In this document: one piece after another, positions 34,390 to 46,327 of the stretch
How positions within the stretch are numbered: the stretch's first letter is position 1
Layout of the letters: each line of letters begins with the position of its first letter
NCBI GenBank assembly: GCA_027422505.1
Contig: JAPQWV010000050.1
Coordinates: forward strand, 3,968,001 to 4,032,000
Direction of reading: 5' to 3'
Length of the DNA: 64,000 nt
Origin: Craterostigma plantagineum
Lineage: Eukaryota; Streptophyta; Magnoliopsida; Lamiales; Linderniaceae
The notes under the pieces: model-generated
The model's database searches: none
The model's input: only the letters and a program-made list of their open reading frames with translations
Told to the model about the DNA's origin: nothing
Made by a program: the position numbers and the translations under genes

Positions 34390-36620
34390 TGTTGGAATTT
34401 TATTTAACTGCAGCAAAAGATGATAAGGTAATAGATGAGAGATTTGTAATATCAACGTTAGAATAACAAATAATGAAACTGCTTCTACATAATATAAAGC
34501 TTAGAGTATTAACCGTCAACTAAGCCTAATAACTACTGGTCCTTATCCATCATAAACTGCCACTAATTGCAAATAGTAAACTTCAACACGTGGACATCAA
34601 ACCTAAAACAAATTCTTAACACTCTCCCGTGTTTTAGGTGATGCAAACATCAAACTTCTGAGATTCGTCTGGCGGCCGATAATGATTTCGTAAAAATAGA
34701 GACTTGATTTCCAATTCATTTTCTTCAGCAGAAGATGAATCAACTCCAGTTTTCTTCACTATAGCACACTGAACATGCCTTTTCTTAGCCTTTCTTGCGT
34801 CACAAATTTTGCATGCGATCTTTGAAGAAACCTTCTGTAGTCGACTTGGACAAACTTTTTTCAAACACATTGCTTAATGCAGCAGACTTATCAATAGACA
34901 GATTTCTCTCTTGCTTGCGAACAAATGAATCCACGTAGATAGAAGAATCAGCTGCTTTGAGAGAAATAATATTTTCTTTGGCCTGAAAAATAATCTGCTC
35001 CTCTTTCGGATTTAGAACAAAACTTCTTCCCTTCATTTTGACTTTCAATATATCACGAGCGCCTGCATCTCTAATGGTACAATAGCAATCTTCGAAGAGA
35101 ACGCTGAAGCCTTTCTCCATTAGTTGTCCGATACTCAATAGGTTTTGATCAATATCAGGGACAAATAACACATCGGAAATTAACTTCGTACCTGATCTGG
35201 TTGAAATTGCAATGGTTCCTTTTCCGTGAACCGATATATATTTTCCATCGCCAATACGAACTCTTGAAGTGATATTATTGTTCATATCTCGGAATAACGC
35301 CTTATCATATGCCATATGGTTTGTACACCCACTGTCGATAAGCCACTCTTCGCATGATTCTATGCCCGAGACACATGTGGCCCTGAAAAGATAATCTTCC
35401 TCTTCAAGGTGAACCGGTTGAGTGTCAACGGGTTTCGCCACTTCATGTTGCTGCTGATTTTTCTTTTTGCAGATAACATGTTCGTGTCCGGTCTGATGAC
35501 ATATGGTGCATTCAGCGTCGGGCCTTCTCCAACATCTAAAGGGTGGATGGCCCATTTTCCCGCAATGTTCGCAGGGAGGATATGATTTTTTTTTGGTTTC
35601 CATACCTTTGTTTGACATCCTCGGGGTCTGTTGATGGCTTGTTTTCGCCATAATTGTTCTTCTTCCATTTAGCTTTGGATTGTATTTGCTCCCTGGCCGC
35701 CAAAAGTCCTTCAATTTGTATATTCTCTCTCATCGATCTTCTCTGTTCTTGTGCTTGCATGGCACTAAGTAATTCGGACAAGGAGATTTTTGACAGATCT
35801 TTGGTATTTTCCAAAGCGATGATGGTTGCTTCATATTTTTCAGGAACTGTAACGAGAATTTTTTAGACAATTCTCGAATCAGTAAATTCAGAACCGTAAA
35901 GTCTCACCTTATTAGCGATTGACAACAATTTGTCGGAATATTCCTTGATCGTCTGAGAATTCTCCATTCTTTGAAGTTCGAATTCTCTTATAAGATTCAA
36001 GATCTGCATTCCTTTGATTCGTTGATCCCCTTCGAATTCACTCTTCAGATAGTCCCATATCTCTTTTGCGGATTTCAGAGACATAATCCGAGTGAAAATG
36101 GCGGGTGAAACTGCGGCAAATAAACATGCCTTCGCCTTCGATTTCCTTGTCTTCTTCTCTTTGTGCGCCTTTAGTTGAGCCATCGTGGGATTGTTGGGAA
36201 GTTCGGGAACTTCATAATCTGCTTCCACTGCTTCCCAGAGATCGAGAGCCTCCAAATATGTCTCCATGCGTACTGCCCAGTGTTGGTAGTTCACGCCATC
36301 GAACACTGCCGGAGCAATCGTCGAGAAATTTGTTTCGGCTTCCATGATCTTCACAAATCCCTTAAGATGAACCAAGCTCTGATACCACTGTTGGAATTTT
36401 ATTTAAGTGCAGCAAAAGATGATAAGGTAATAGATGAGAGATTTGTAATATCAACGTTAGAATAACAAATAATGAAACTGCTTCTACATAATATAAAGCT
36501 TAGAGTATTAACCGTCAACTAAGCCTAATAACTACTGGTCCTTATCCATCATAAACTGCCACTAACTGCAAATAGTAAACTTCAACACGTGGACATCAAA
36601 CCTAAAACAAATTCTTAACA
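34390..36620 (-). mobile_element. Non-autonomous Ty1-copia element with gag and protease only
   Basis: Two 232-bp LTRs (34390-34621 and 36389-36620) differ at only two or three positions. An exact 5-bp target duplication, cagtc, flanks the element (34385-34389 and 36621-36625). The coding strand is minus: the tRNA-Met primer-binding site lies at complement 36376-36387 and a purine tract (cacgggagag) at complement 34622-34632. The 1.77-kb interior encodes gag, two zinc knuckles and a protease, and then runs straight to the LTR with no integrase, RT or RNase H. This resembles gag-only TR-GAG elements, which rely on autonomous relatives. It sits 128 bp upstream of the PIG-L pseudogene start. Confidence 0.92.
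34634..36345 (-). pseudogene. Copia gag and protease of the non-autonomous element
   Basis: Starts at the ATG complement 36345 (MEAETNFSTIAPAVFDGVNY). The copia gag helix region follows (VRMETYLEALDLWEAVEADY, SAKEIWDYLKSEFEGDQRI, REFELQRM). A TAA interrupts the frame at about 35865. Reading continues through SLSELLSAMQAQEQRR, then shifts frame at a homopolymer of A on the coding strand (35584-35594). After it come two zinc knuckles with C-x2-C-x4-H-x4-C spacing (CEHCGKMGHPPFRC and CTICHQTGHEHVIC), then the protease active site WLIDSGCTNHMAYD and VLFVPDIDQNLLSIGQL. The last part is a charged tail ending near the purine tract. One stop and one shift suggest this copy no longer makes a full protein. 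Confidence 0.85.
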
Positions 36621-36717
36621 CAGTCTACCTCCGGCGCTACAGTAATATAATAATGTCCTTGTCCGTATATTCCTTCATTTTCATAAATTTATAGGTAAAA
36701 CGCAAATAAATATCGGT

Positions 36718-37146
36718 AATCTATAGAAAAATACCCAATTGGAAAAAATTTTACACAAGACTACCCATGTCAGAAAATTTTATAAATAGGTACCCCATTT
36801 AATTTTACTAGTTTCTTTAGTCATATCGTATCTCACGTGTGTATATTGCGTACTATAACACGTTTATATAGGGTACCTAAATATAGGATACATCGTACCT
36901 ACGGGCATGCTTGTGTGTTACATAGGGCGTACCTAAATATAACATACGTCGTACCATTTTCTGTTATATAGGGTACCCAAATGTGTTGAGATAGGGTACC
37001 CAAATGTGTTGTTTGGTGTACTTTCGGGGATCGGGTACCTATGTGCAAAAACTTTATTCTGTTAGGTACCTACATATAAAAAAAATCCTGACTTGGTACT
37101 AAATTACAAATTTTTTTTCAAATAGATACTTATGTAAAAACCCCAA
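36718..37146. repeat. Dispersed repeat with periodic ggtacc motifs, copy A
   Basis: About 430 bp that match 53863-54268 in the same orientation. Shared stretches include tctatagaaaaatacccaat, ttttctgttatatagggt and ggtgtactttcggggatcgg. The motif ggtacc or ggtacy appears about ten times. No terminal inverted repeats or coding seen; class unknown. Confidence 0.75.
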
Positions 37147-37433
37147 ACAATAAATATTGCATTTTGTGTAAAAACAAATAAACCACGAGGCTAATTATAG
37201 GAATCATCATAAATTAAACACAGTGTGGAGCCCACATGAGACAGAGACGTAAAACGCAGGAACAATAAACGAGGCTAACTACTAAAGCAACAACCACCCA
37301 AAGAAAAAGAAAAGAAGAAAGACGACCTTCCGATGATACGATAACTTCTTCTTCCATTTTTAAGGACACCACAATTCGAAGTGCCGTTGGAAAAGTCTCT
37401 CTTGCGTGTAAGTTACAGAACTGTACTTTGCTT

Positions 37434-38324
37434 ATGGAGGAAGCAAAGGGCGATTCTGGTAAGAAGATGGAATTAGGGAGCTTCGTCAATGGTTTCTCCC
37501 AAGCTCCTCCTCCTATGTTTGGGAAATCGAGGAGGAGATTGAGTAAATTCCCTTCACTGTTTTCCTTTATTTCGTGTTTTTTGCTTCCAATTGAAGACGG
37601 ACCCATGTTTTTTTTTACTTCCATTAGATCTGTCTGGCTTTTGCCCTTTGACTAACGATCGATTTGCCAGGTTTTAGAACAGCGAAGGCGACGGAAAAAG
37701 TCTCGCCGGACGATTATTCATCGGCGAACAAATCAGTACAAGAAACCTCAGCCGCCGGCGACGCCGCGATGGAGCTGGACCCAAGCGGCAGCAACCCATC
37801 GACTATCCTCTCTGAGAAGCGCAAAGCCCTATTCGAGCCCTTGACGCCGGCGACGAACGGAAAGCGGCCGTCGGCGGAATCCTTACTCCCACCGCCGGAC
37901 TTTGAGTCCGCCAGCTACCCGCGTGGGTGGCTGATCGGTAAGAAGCGTAAGCTCGTCAACGTAGACGTCGTTGAGAGCATGCGTAGGATAGCAGTCCAAG
38001 AAATGAACAGAAAGGTCGACAACAACAGAAAACAAAAAAGAAGGAAACTTTTTCTTGATTTCATCCATACATATGCAGCAAGCTTCTCTTTTTTCTTGGC
38101 AGGATAGAGAGATCGACGGTCTGAACGAGCAGTTAGAAGAAGATGCTAAGTGCCTCGAGCACCTTCAGACACAGCTGCTCGAAGAACGAAGCAAGCGAGC
38201 TGAAGTCGAAAGGCAGAACAATGTGCTTCAGAATCAGATCGCCATGCTTATGGAAATGATTCAGGAAAACGAAGGAGATTTCAATGACGATGATGATGAT
38301 GATGATGGTACGAATGCGCCGTGA
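37434..38324 (+). CDS. HDR1-like nuclear coiled-coil protein
   Basis: Three exons: 37434-37542, 37671-38014 and 38103-38324, phases consistent, 224 residues. The second exon has [34 protein letters not shown], then a basic putative nuclear signal [18 protein letters not shown]. The third starts [20 protein letters not shown] and forms a heptad-rich coiled coil to about residue 205, followed by an acidic run of Asp and the C-terminus. This matches HEADING DATE REPRESSOR 1 of rice and its homologues in other plants, where it interacts with kinases in flowering-time control in rice; function in eudicots is less certain. The start is the ATG at 37434, just after a pyrimidine-rich leader. Intron 2 is short (88 bp) and starts gtcgac. 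The gene looks intact. Confidence 0.82.
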
Positions 38325-38586
38325 GGTTATATGTTGTTGCTTTGTTGAGTTTATTGGGATTGGTTTTCTTCTCAGTTTTCTTCCTATATTTTGCCTTATT
38401 CTTTGCTGTATTTAAGAAATATATGGTGTGTTGTGTAAAGGTTTGAGGTGATGAGCCTCTTGATGTTTGATCAAATGAAGGAAAAAAAAGGTGTCTTGGA
38501 TTAATTCTTTGTTAATCTGTAAAGATTTTTACAAGTGCTTGGAGTAGAATGTTATATTTTTGTGTTTGTGTGTATATGATTATGAG

Positions 38587-39465
38587 TAGAGCTTGGGGAA
38601 AATACCGAAATACCGTCCTTATCGTATCGAATCGTATCGAAAATATCGAAAATTTTGGTATACCGAAGTTTTTGGTAAGGTATGATACAGTACCGAAAAT
38701 TTACGGTACGGTAATGGTATGAAAGTTTTTAAAATTAGGTATACCGATTATACCGAATACCGAAATTCTAAAATTTTTAATATTATATATATATATATAT
38801 ATATACACACCTATATATATTATATGATTTCAAAAAATATAAAATGAAAAATTAAGGGTCTTCATAAACTTATTTAGCCCATAAATTATTAACTTATACA
38901 CAGCTTCCTAATATTAGCCCACCATATTTCACTTATATAACTCAAATAACGTTTAATTTTTGCCTTTTTAATTTTTTTTCATGATTTTTAAAAGCGTGAA
39001 GATTGCAATTAATTTTTGTTAATCTTCACTAATTTTTAAATATAGCCGCTTCGTTCTAATTAATCTGTATATAAAGTTGTATTTTGTGGTTATGTAAAGT
39101 TTTTTGTCTTACTAATGAAACTAGCTAAAATATGTAAATTATTTAAGGTTAAAAAATTTTTTTATTTTGAAAAATTTGGTATTAATAATCTATCTTATTG
39201 GGGCCTAAGGAGTTTGAATTGATTAAAAATTCCAAAATAACGAATTAACGAATCGCGAGACATGCGTGGTAAAAAAACCCTCCATATGAATGGTATAGAA
39301 GGTATGATACCGATACCATACCGAAATTTCGGTATGATACCGTATCGAAAATTAAGGTATACCGAAATTTTGGTATGATATTGGTATTTTTTTTTTACAC
39401 CGAAATTTCGGTACGGTATACGGTATCACAGTTTTGGTACGGTATACCGTACCGATCCACCCCTA
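38587..39465. mobile_element. Non-autonomous hAT element rich in ggtataccg motifs
   Basis: 879 bp flanked by an exact 8-bp duplication, attatgag (38579-38586 and 39466-39473). The right end, ccgatccacccctA, gives taggggtggatcgg on the other strand, matching the taggggtgg end of the element at 29959. The left end is more worn (tagagcttgggg). Both subterminal regions carry many ggtatacc/taccga units facing one another; the centre is AT-rich with a (ta)n run at about 38787-38804. Non-coding. It lies about 260 bp after the HDR1-like stop codon. Confidence 0.85.
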
Positions 39466-39555
39466 ATTATGAGCTTGGGAATGAGGAAATCATTCTCCCC
39501 GACCTTCACAAGTAAATAAGGAGAAATTTCGCAATATCTCTAATTAGTCCCTATA

Positions 39556-40318
39556 GGCTGCGTTTAGTTCTACCGATAAGGCAAGATAAATCGATTTTTA
39601 TACAGAAATTAGTGTGTTCACTTGCCACTTAAAAGCCCGTTATAAAAAGCAGCCTGCTGTTATAATCCATTGGGCCCATTATACCTTAACTCAGGGGGTG
39701 GGTGTGATAAATAATCGACCCCTTGCTATTTTAAGTAAATTGACTAAATTACCCCTTAGCCGTATAAATCCCTAGCGCACTGAACAAATCTGAGACATTA
39801 CAATAGAAGTTCGCGAGGAACAAATCTGAAATCGGAGGTCAGAAATTCAAGCAGCAAATCGGAGGATCCACAGATAAGCACAAGAACGACTTAATCCACA
39901 ACTATCCCAAATTTTCATAACCCAGAAATTAGGTTTTCATGTTAAACCCAATCGACTGCGTTTACTTAGAATTTTGGAGAATCACCTGGAAATTGTCTCA
40001 CTGAAGGGTGCTGAGGCTCTGCAAACTGTGATACGAACGAAGAAGACAGAGATGAGGCGATGAAGAGCAGACATAGATCGGGTTCAGCTGTCGTTAATTG
40101 TTTGGTTGCGTTATGGTGCCTTTTAGATGTGGAGGATAATTTTGTCATTTCCATAAATTTACCTTGGATAGTTTTGTTCTTATTGAAACCAAACTAGATA
40201 ATATTAGTGTGGACCAATGTTTTATTATATAGTGAACGGTCCACCAATTGTACATGAGATATTAATCTTGAGTTTTACCTTGTCTTTGCTTATCCAGCCT
40301 ATCGAAGTAAACGCAGCC
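39556..40318. mobile_element. Terminal-inverted-repeat element (ggctgcgttta ends)
   Basis: The left end ggctgcgtttagttctacc pairs with the right end (reverse complement ggctgcgtttacttcgat), and ata flanks both sides (39553-39555 and 40319-40321). The 763-bp interior has no transposase. A third copy of the end motif, ctgcgtttactta, lies inside at about 39956, hinting at nesting. A 3-bp target copy suits the PIF/Harbinger class, but ata is not the usual tta/taa, so class is tentative. Confidence 0.65.
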
Positions 40319-40940
40319 ATAGAAAATTTAGGCCCCCATTGCTTGTATTGTAGTGTATTTTATTTCGACTTTCCGATCAAGTGTGAAGAGATGGGTAGGG
40401 CGTTATTTATAGAAATTGGGTAAATATATCAAAAGTAGGTGTATGTTTGCATTAAAACACCCAAAAGAATAAATTTTATCACTTTGGTATCTTGTTGGAA
40501 AAAATTTCGTTTGATTGTTAGTACCATTTTACCATCGTTACGTATCTTTTTATATATCATGTGTTTATGTGGTACCAAACCAAATTTCAAATTATATTGT
40601 GTAATGTATATGTATACATGACGTATATATTTCTAAATGTGTTATATACCAAAATATATTTTCATGGTCCCTAAATTTGTAATATGATGTACCTTAAGCC
40701 AAACGGATAACGTATAAAAATTTAATTCTATTAGATACATACCATAAAAAAATATGGCAGTGATCAAATTTTTTTTTATGTACTTTTAGATACTTGAGTA
40801 TAAACTTCCCTTAATTTTGATTTTGATAGGGTATTTTAGGAACTTGGTCTGTTGGGCCCCACTGGGCTCCGTCCTGTACTATAGAAAGAGAAATGTTAGC
40901 TCGTTAATTACATCTTTGAAAAAAAAAAGCTCGTTAATTA

Positions 40941-41515
40941 GACTATCTTTATCGTGGATTGCACGCCTGGTTGTGCAATAAAATTGATCGAAATAAATCA
41001 AAAAATTAAATAACTCCCACAACCGGTTGTGACCCAACCCACAACCGGTTGTTGGACCAACCTGGGTCACAACCGGTTGTGCACTGTTATCGATAATTGT
41101 TGCTGATTTTTTTGTAATTTTATGATACATTTAATTATATGTTAAAATTTAATTTTTATTTTTTTACCATAATATATGATTTTTTTTCTATACAAATAGA
41201 AGCTAATATTGATACAGTTTGAATCACAATTTTAAATTATTTATTTCACTATCACATTCTGTTGTCTATCATAAATTCATATTTCTACAATGACTAAAGT
41301 ATCTAAAATTTATATCATATAATGTAATTTATTTTTAAACATTCAAATACTACTTTAAATAATTCTAAAATATAAATATCATGAGTTGTGTTGGGTTGTT
41401 GATAAAGTTGAAAATTATTGAGGCTGGGTTGAGGTGTAGGTTGTGTATGTGGAGGAGAAAGAAATTAATATTTTACTCTGATGACCGGTTGTCCGGGACA
41501 TGGATAATTATAGTC
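40941..41515. mobile_element. Foldback element with tta target duplication
   Basis: Ends gactatctttatc and gataattatagtc are inverted with few mismatches. The trinucleotide tta flanks both sides (40938-40940 and 41516-41518), as for PIF/Harbinger-type MITEs. The left interior has three copies of the palindrome caaccggttg (41010-41080) and the right part an accggttgt copy at about 41482. No coding capacity. Confidence 0.6.
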
Positions 41516-41695
41516 TTAGATGGGCCAAGTGCCAAATAACGACCATTGTTAGGTTGTCAATGGGGTGGTTCCATTTTCATCCCCACATATTTTGACATAA
41601 GTTAGTAATTATGAAATCACTATAAGGATAATAGTAATTTACTTAGACGCACCAAATTGACAATTTTAAAACAATTTGACTAGTGTGATTGTGAC

Positions 41696-41763
41696 GGCCC
41701 ATTGTTTTATGGCCTACATATATGTAAAGGCCCAATAGTTAGGCCCATCGCTTTTGGCCCAAT
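41696..41763. promoter_or_regulatory. Cluster of GGCCCA (site II, TCP-type) motifs upstream of RAD23
   Basis: Four ggccca elements occur at 41696, 41729, 41742 and 41757, about 280-340 bp before the RAD23 start. TGGGCC/GGCCCA site II elements are bound by TCP factors and are common in promoters of plant housekeeping genes. Assignment to RAD23 is by position. Confidence 0.55.
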
Positions 41764-42039
41764 CCAATACCACGATCGAGTCACGTGACTGCGCACGTAA
41801 CCTTCCATGGAGCCATGGAGGTATAAATTGAATTGGGGAAACAACCTTCCTTGTATATCTGAGATTTCAGTTAACTACTATTTCTTTTTTCCCCTTTTTC
41901 TTCTCTTTCGTTTCTACTTTCAGTTCTCGATCTGCATCGTTCTAGGGTTTGGAGAGCTTCAGTGGTTAACCTCCCCTCTGCCGTTGGAAGCTGTTCGACT
42001 TATCGCTAATATATTTCAATTGGGAGAAAATTCGACGAT

Positions 42040-44642
42040 ATGAAGGTCACCGTGAAAACTCTCAAAGGCAGCCAGTTTCAGATTACCGTCCAGCTAAACG
42101 ACACCGTTAAGTGACGCTTTTTCGTTTCCTCGAATTGTTTTGTTCTGCGTAGATATCTTTTTGTTTGTTTGATGGATTTAGTTATTCACTTTGTTATCCT
42201 ATTTTATGTGTTAATATGGCGCGTGTCCGATGATTTTTAGTTAATGAGAAAAGTTCTTTTGGTGTTCGAGGATTCTGCTGTTTCTGTTAGATATTTGGAG
42301 AAACGAAATTGGTGTGTTAACCTTTTCTGTAATAGTACGTATAGCCTTCTTTAGAGGGATTATATCTCGAGACTATTGAATCATGATATGCAACGGTTTA
42401 TCAAGTTTTTCTTTGGACGAAAAATACTATTGGAGTGTTTAAATAGGTTTTAGGTTATGTAGTTAATGCAAATGATGGCGGATGTATAGTTTGCTTTCTG
42501 GAGCTCCGATGGCTGATTTTCTCGATCTCCTGCTTTTTGTCCTATTGTCTGCATGCTTGCTCACGGAGATATTCTTTAATGGTGCCAGATTATGGCAGTC
42601 AAGAAAAAGATTGAGGATGCCCAGGGGAAAGACAGTTATCCATGTGGTCAGCAATTGTTGATTCATAATGGAAAAGTATTGAAAGATGAAAGTACATTGG
42701 CAGAAAATAAGGTCTCAGAAGATAATTTCCTTGTGGTGATGCTGGCAAAGGTAATAGCCTTTTTGACTCGGACTTGTTTGCTAAGTTCATGGAACACACT
42801 GTATTCCTTCCTTTTACTGCATTACTGCATTTCTTGTTTCTTCTCTTTGGCTGCAGAGTAAATCGTTGGGCTCGACTGGGTCAACATCTTCCCAGGTATG
42901 AAGCACTCATTGTAGTTCTGTATTTTTCCATTTTGCATTTTCTAACTTCTCAAATTCTTCTACCAACACTGGAAGCAGCCTACATCGGTTGCTGCACAAG
43001 TTCCTACTTCTAGTTCCAACACTGAAGCTCCCCAACCTGCTCCGTAAGTTTGAAACAATTTTAGGCATTATTCATTTTGATTTGCTCCCTCTGACGTACA
43101 GTAATTTCTTTACAGTGCCCCAACTCCAAGTAGCACTAGCACCATACCTGTAGTTGATCCAACTGCCGAGTATGGAACTTTGTAATAATTGATTCTCCAG
43201 CATTACTGTAATAGACAGCAAGCCAAACTAAACGAACTTTTTCTTCAAGTTAATTAAATATTTATTGCATTGAACCATATAGTAATTATGCTAAAGCTGC
43301 ATCGAATCTGGTGGGCGGAAATAGCCTTGAGCAGACTATCCAACAAATTATGGATATGGGAGGTGGCAGTTGGGACAAAGAAACTGTCACTCGTGCTCTT
43401 CGTGCTGCATATAATAATCCAGAAAGAGCCGTTGACTACCTATATTCTGTAGGATTCTTTGTTTTTATTTCTATTTAGGCTTGCAAGTTCTATCCATGGT
43501 GTCTATATGCACAATAACCTTTATTTTTTAACAGGGTATCCCTGAAAGCACTGAAGCTTCGGCTCCATTATCTCAGCCTGCCGTTAATTCAACTGCACTG
43601 ACCGGTACTGCACAAAATGTACCACCAGTTTCAGGAGTACCTAACTCATCTCCTCTGAATCTGTTTCCTCAGGTCTGTTTTTTATCATGGTGATACTTTA
43701 TTTGCAATGTTAATTTGTGTTACCTCATGTTTAATTGTTGACTTTTTAAGGAGGCCAATCCTGGTGCTGAGAGTGGTGGTGGTCTTGGATCCCTTGATTT
43801 CCTTAGGGGTAACCCACAGGTGATGTTTCATCTCATCGACTATCAAAACATCCCTTGTTAGGTCAATTTAAATGGCTAGTGTTTGACCGTGGAGGTGAAT
43901 ACTTGTGATTAATTCATGTGTTGTTGCACTTTAAATTGAACCAGCTTAGATCTAATCATATCCTAATCTGCTATTTGAAATGTTGTACTTCTGTTAATCT
44001 TGCTTCCATTGATTGCATGCAGTTTCAAGCCTTGCGGACAATGTTTCGTGCTAATCCGCAGATCCTTCAGGTAATAGCTCTGTGTATTCTCATGTTCTAA
44101 ATATTTTCCCTTACGAAGGGAGAAAATAACATCTGCCTGTGGTATATTTCTTATACATATAGCCCATGCTTCAAGAACTTGGGAAGCAAAATCCTTCGCT
44201 TCTGACCCTAATACAGGATAATCAATCAGAGTTTCTCCAGCTACTCAATGAACCCGCTGATGGTTCTGATGGGTGGGTTATTGTGATTCTCAACATATAA
44301 TGGCATATATTCTTACATACTAGGCTTCTGACATATATTAGAGTGTCATATATATATTGTAATGTAGGGGTATATTTTATGAGGATGAGCAAGATATGGC
44401 CCATACCGTTAGCGTAACACCCGAGGAGCAGGAGGCAATTGATAGGGTATCGATCTTCTCTCACATTCTCTGTTATAAATTTTTTTCCAAGTCAAACTTA
44501 AAGTGTTTGTCTGTGTTCTACGTAGATGGAAGCCATGGGATTCGATAGAGCCCTTGTTATTGAGGCCTTCCTAGCCTGCGATAGGAATGAAGAGCTAGCC
44601 ATCAACTACCTATTGGAGAATGCTGGAGATTTTCAAGACTGA
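42040..44642 (+). CDS. RAD23: Ubiquitin receptor RAD23
   Basis: Twelve exons: 42040-42105, 42589-42750, 42857-42895, 42979-43043, 43116-43169, 43283-43448, 43535-43672, 43751-43819, 44023-44070, 44163-44272, 44368-44446 and 44526-44642. Phases agree and give 370 residues, the usual length. Order: N-terminal ubiquitin-like domain (about 1-77, [15 protein letters not shown] and [20 protein letters not shown]), a Pro/Ser/Thr linker, UBA1 (about 137-182, [20 protein letters not shown]), the XPC-binding STI1-like region (about 245-290, [19 protein letters not shown]) and UBA2 (about 328-368, [19 protein letters not shown]). The UBA domains bind polyubiquitin and the UBL binds the proteasome, so RAD23 delivers substrates for degradation and also stabilises XPC/RAD4 in DNA repair. 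All domains look intact. Confidence 0.95.
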
Positions 44643-46006
44643 ACTGAAGAAACACGGTTGGCTTTTGAATTTCATTACTAAAACATTTAACGAAAGAGTT
44701 GCATTGGCTTTTGTTCAGCTTTTAAGATTATATCTGCGTCTTTCTCTGCCGAGGAGGAAGAGTCTCTCTGCATATTTAGGGTGTTAGTGTGAGGATACTG
44801 TTTACTTTTATATGATTGCGTTTGTTATGACTTGATCAAAATCTTAACTGGATTCTTGACCTTATTATCACGAAGCATTTTTATCTCCATGTTATTCTTT
44901 TATTGTATTTCTTTATCTATTATTTCATGACTAAAGGTCATATATATGCATAAGCCTAGAGGTGTTATTGAAAGAGATTATGTAAGAGAGATAAAAAGGA
45001 CCTAAAAATAATCTCTCTTCATGTTATTTGCGATAATCCTCGAACTCCAATTATGATAATGAAGGAATCAAATGAGATGGATCGAACTATTAAGCTCTGG
45101 TAAAATCCATAATGAATCTTGATCTTATAATAACTCAAAAAATTAAGCATTTAATATGGGCTCGTTATTATTTGTTGATAATTAATTCTACATGATATAA
45201 GCAAATTAGTCAAAGATTCAAATTTAAGGATGGTTTTTTGCTTTCTTGGTACATTTTATTTCCAACCCTACAACGTAAAGGGCCGGAAAAAGAATGAGTA
45301 GACCCACGTAAATCGTCCCCATGTAAGAAAGATCAGAGAACATGCGATGCGTTTCCTTTCTTCCCCAATATATAAAGATCGACGCTTTGCTTAGTTAGTG
45401 CCCTCCATCTTTCCTTTCTCAACACGCAATTCCCATTTGTTCACGGAATGGCTTTCGGAAATTGATGAAAATTTGACGTATTGATTATCCCATTTTGTAC
45501 TTTTTTAGGGGTGGAGGACTCGTATTTTTCTTGACCAGTAAGTTTGTTTCTTGCTTTTACGTTTTGGCGATTCAATGCGGGTATAATAATCTCTGTGTTG
45601 TACGATCATTTACTTGTTTCTGTAATTTTGTATTTTGTGGACCTAACTTGGAACATTTGATTATTGCCAATCAGAAATAGCTGAATTTGAATTTTCGGTG
45701 TTTGCTTCATCATGGGCCGATTTGTTGCTCATCTAGGGCAAGGAAATTCTATATCTCCCTGTTTCTTTATAAGAACCATATGAACATTGATTTCTTTTGC
45801 TTACATGAACGAGGCAGAGATTGGTAGCTTAGGTTTGATTAATCCTCCACAGATTTTACAGACATGTTGTTTACATGGAAAAGTTAGCTGTTAAAGATCT
45901 GAGGTTCTCGCTTGATTCTTTCGTCCACCATTTCTATGCATTAGCTAAACTGCGAAATCATTTGCAGGAATCAATCCGAGAAAAGGCTCGTCGTTATAAC
46001 CTAAGA
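44643..46006. other. RAD23 3' region and promoter of the small membrane-protein gene
   Basis: After the RAD23 stop comes 3'UTR-like AT-rich DNA. A TATA box (tatataaag, 45368-45376) followed by a pyrimidine-rich leader suggests a promoter for the next gene. A splice acceptor (catttgcag, ending 45967) lies 39 bp before its likely start, so a 5'UTR intron is probable. No other coding. Confidence 0.45.
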
Positions 46007-46327
46007 ATGGCCGTCGAGAACGTAGTAACGATAACTTCGCCCCATCGCAGATCACAGCCCCAAACCGTCTTCTCTCAGTCTACAACTAAGAAGCAGTACC
46101 AAAAAGGCGAAGACTTGGGGAGCTTTTCGACGCTCGTTCAAAGGCATCGCTTTCTTCTTACTGCGCTCGGCCTTCTTGCGTTTCTATGCACTGTTTATCT
46201 CTACTTTGCTGTCACCCTAGGGTCTGAGAATTCGTTGTGTTATGGCCTTACGGGCGCCGAGAAAAGTAGTTGTCAGTTGAAGCAGACGAGGAGAGACATG
46301 GGTAAGGGAAAGCTTAGGTTCTTTTAG
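46007..46327 (+). CDS. Conserved plant single-pass membrane protein, unknown function
   Basis: 106 residues from the ATG at 46007 (MAVENVVTITSPHRRSQPQT). The open frame extends upstream to 45875, but a strong acceptor just before the ATG suggests the upstream part is intron. The N-terminal half is polar and basic; RHRFLLTALGLLAFLCTVYL plus a few residues forms one clear membrane helix at about residues 59-80. The short C-terminal side has several Cys (SLCYGLTGAEKSSC) and ends basic (GKGKLRFF). I recognise the overall pattern as a conserved plant family but cannot give a function. Nothing nearby clarifies its role. Confidence 0.65.
   Translation: MAVENVVTITSPHRRSQPQTVFSQSTTKKQYQKGEDLGSFSTLVQRHRFLLTALGLLAFLCTVYLYFAVTLGSENSLCYGLTGAEKSSCQLKQTRRDMGKGKLRFF

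Noticed and set aside
45875..46006. Upstream extension of the 106-residue membrane protein
   Set aside because: A strong splice acceptor ends at 45967 and the peptide before it lacks conserved character, so it is probably intron and 5'UTR.
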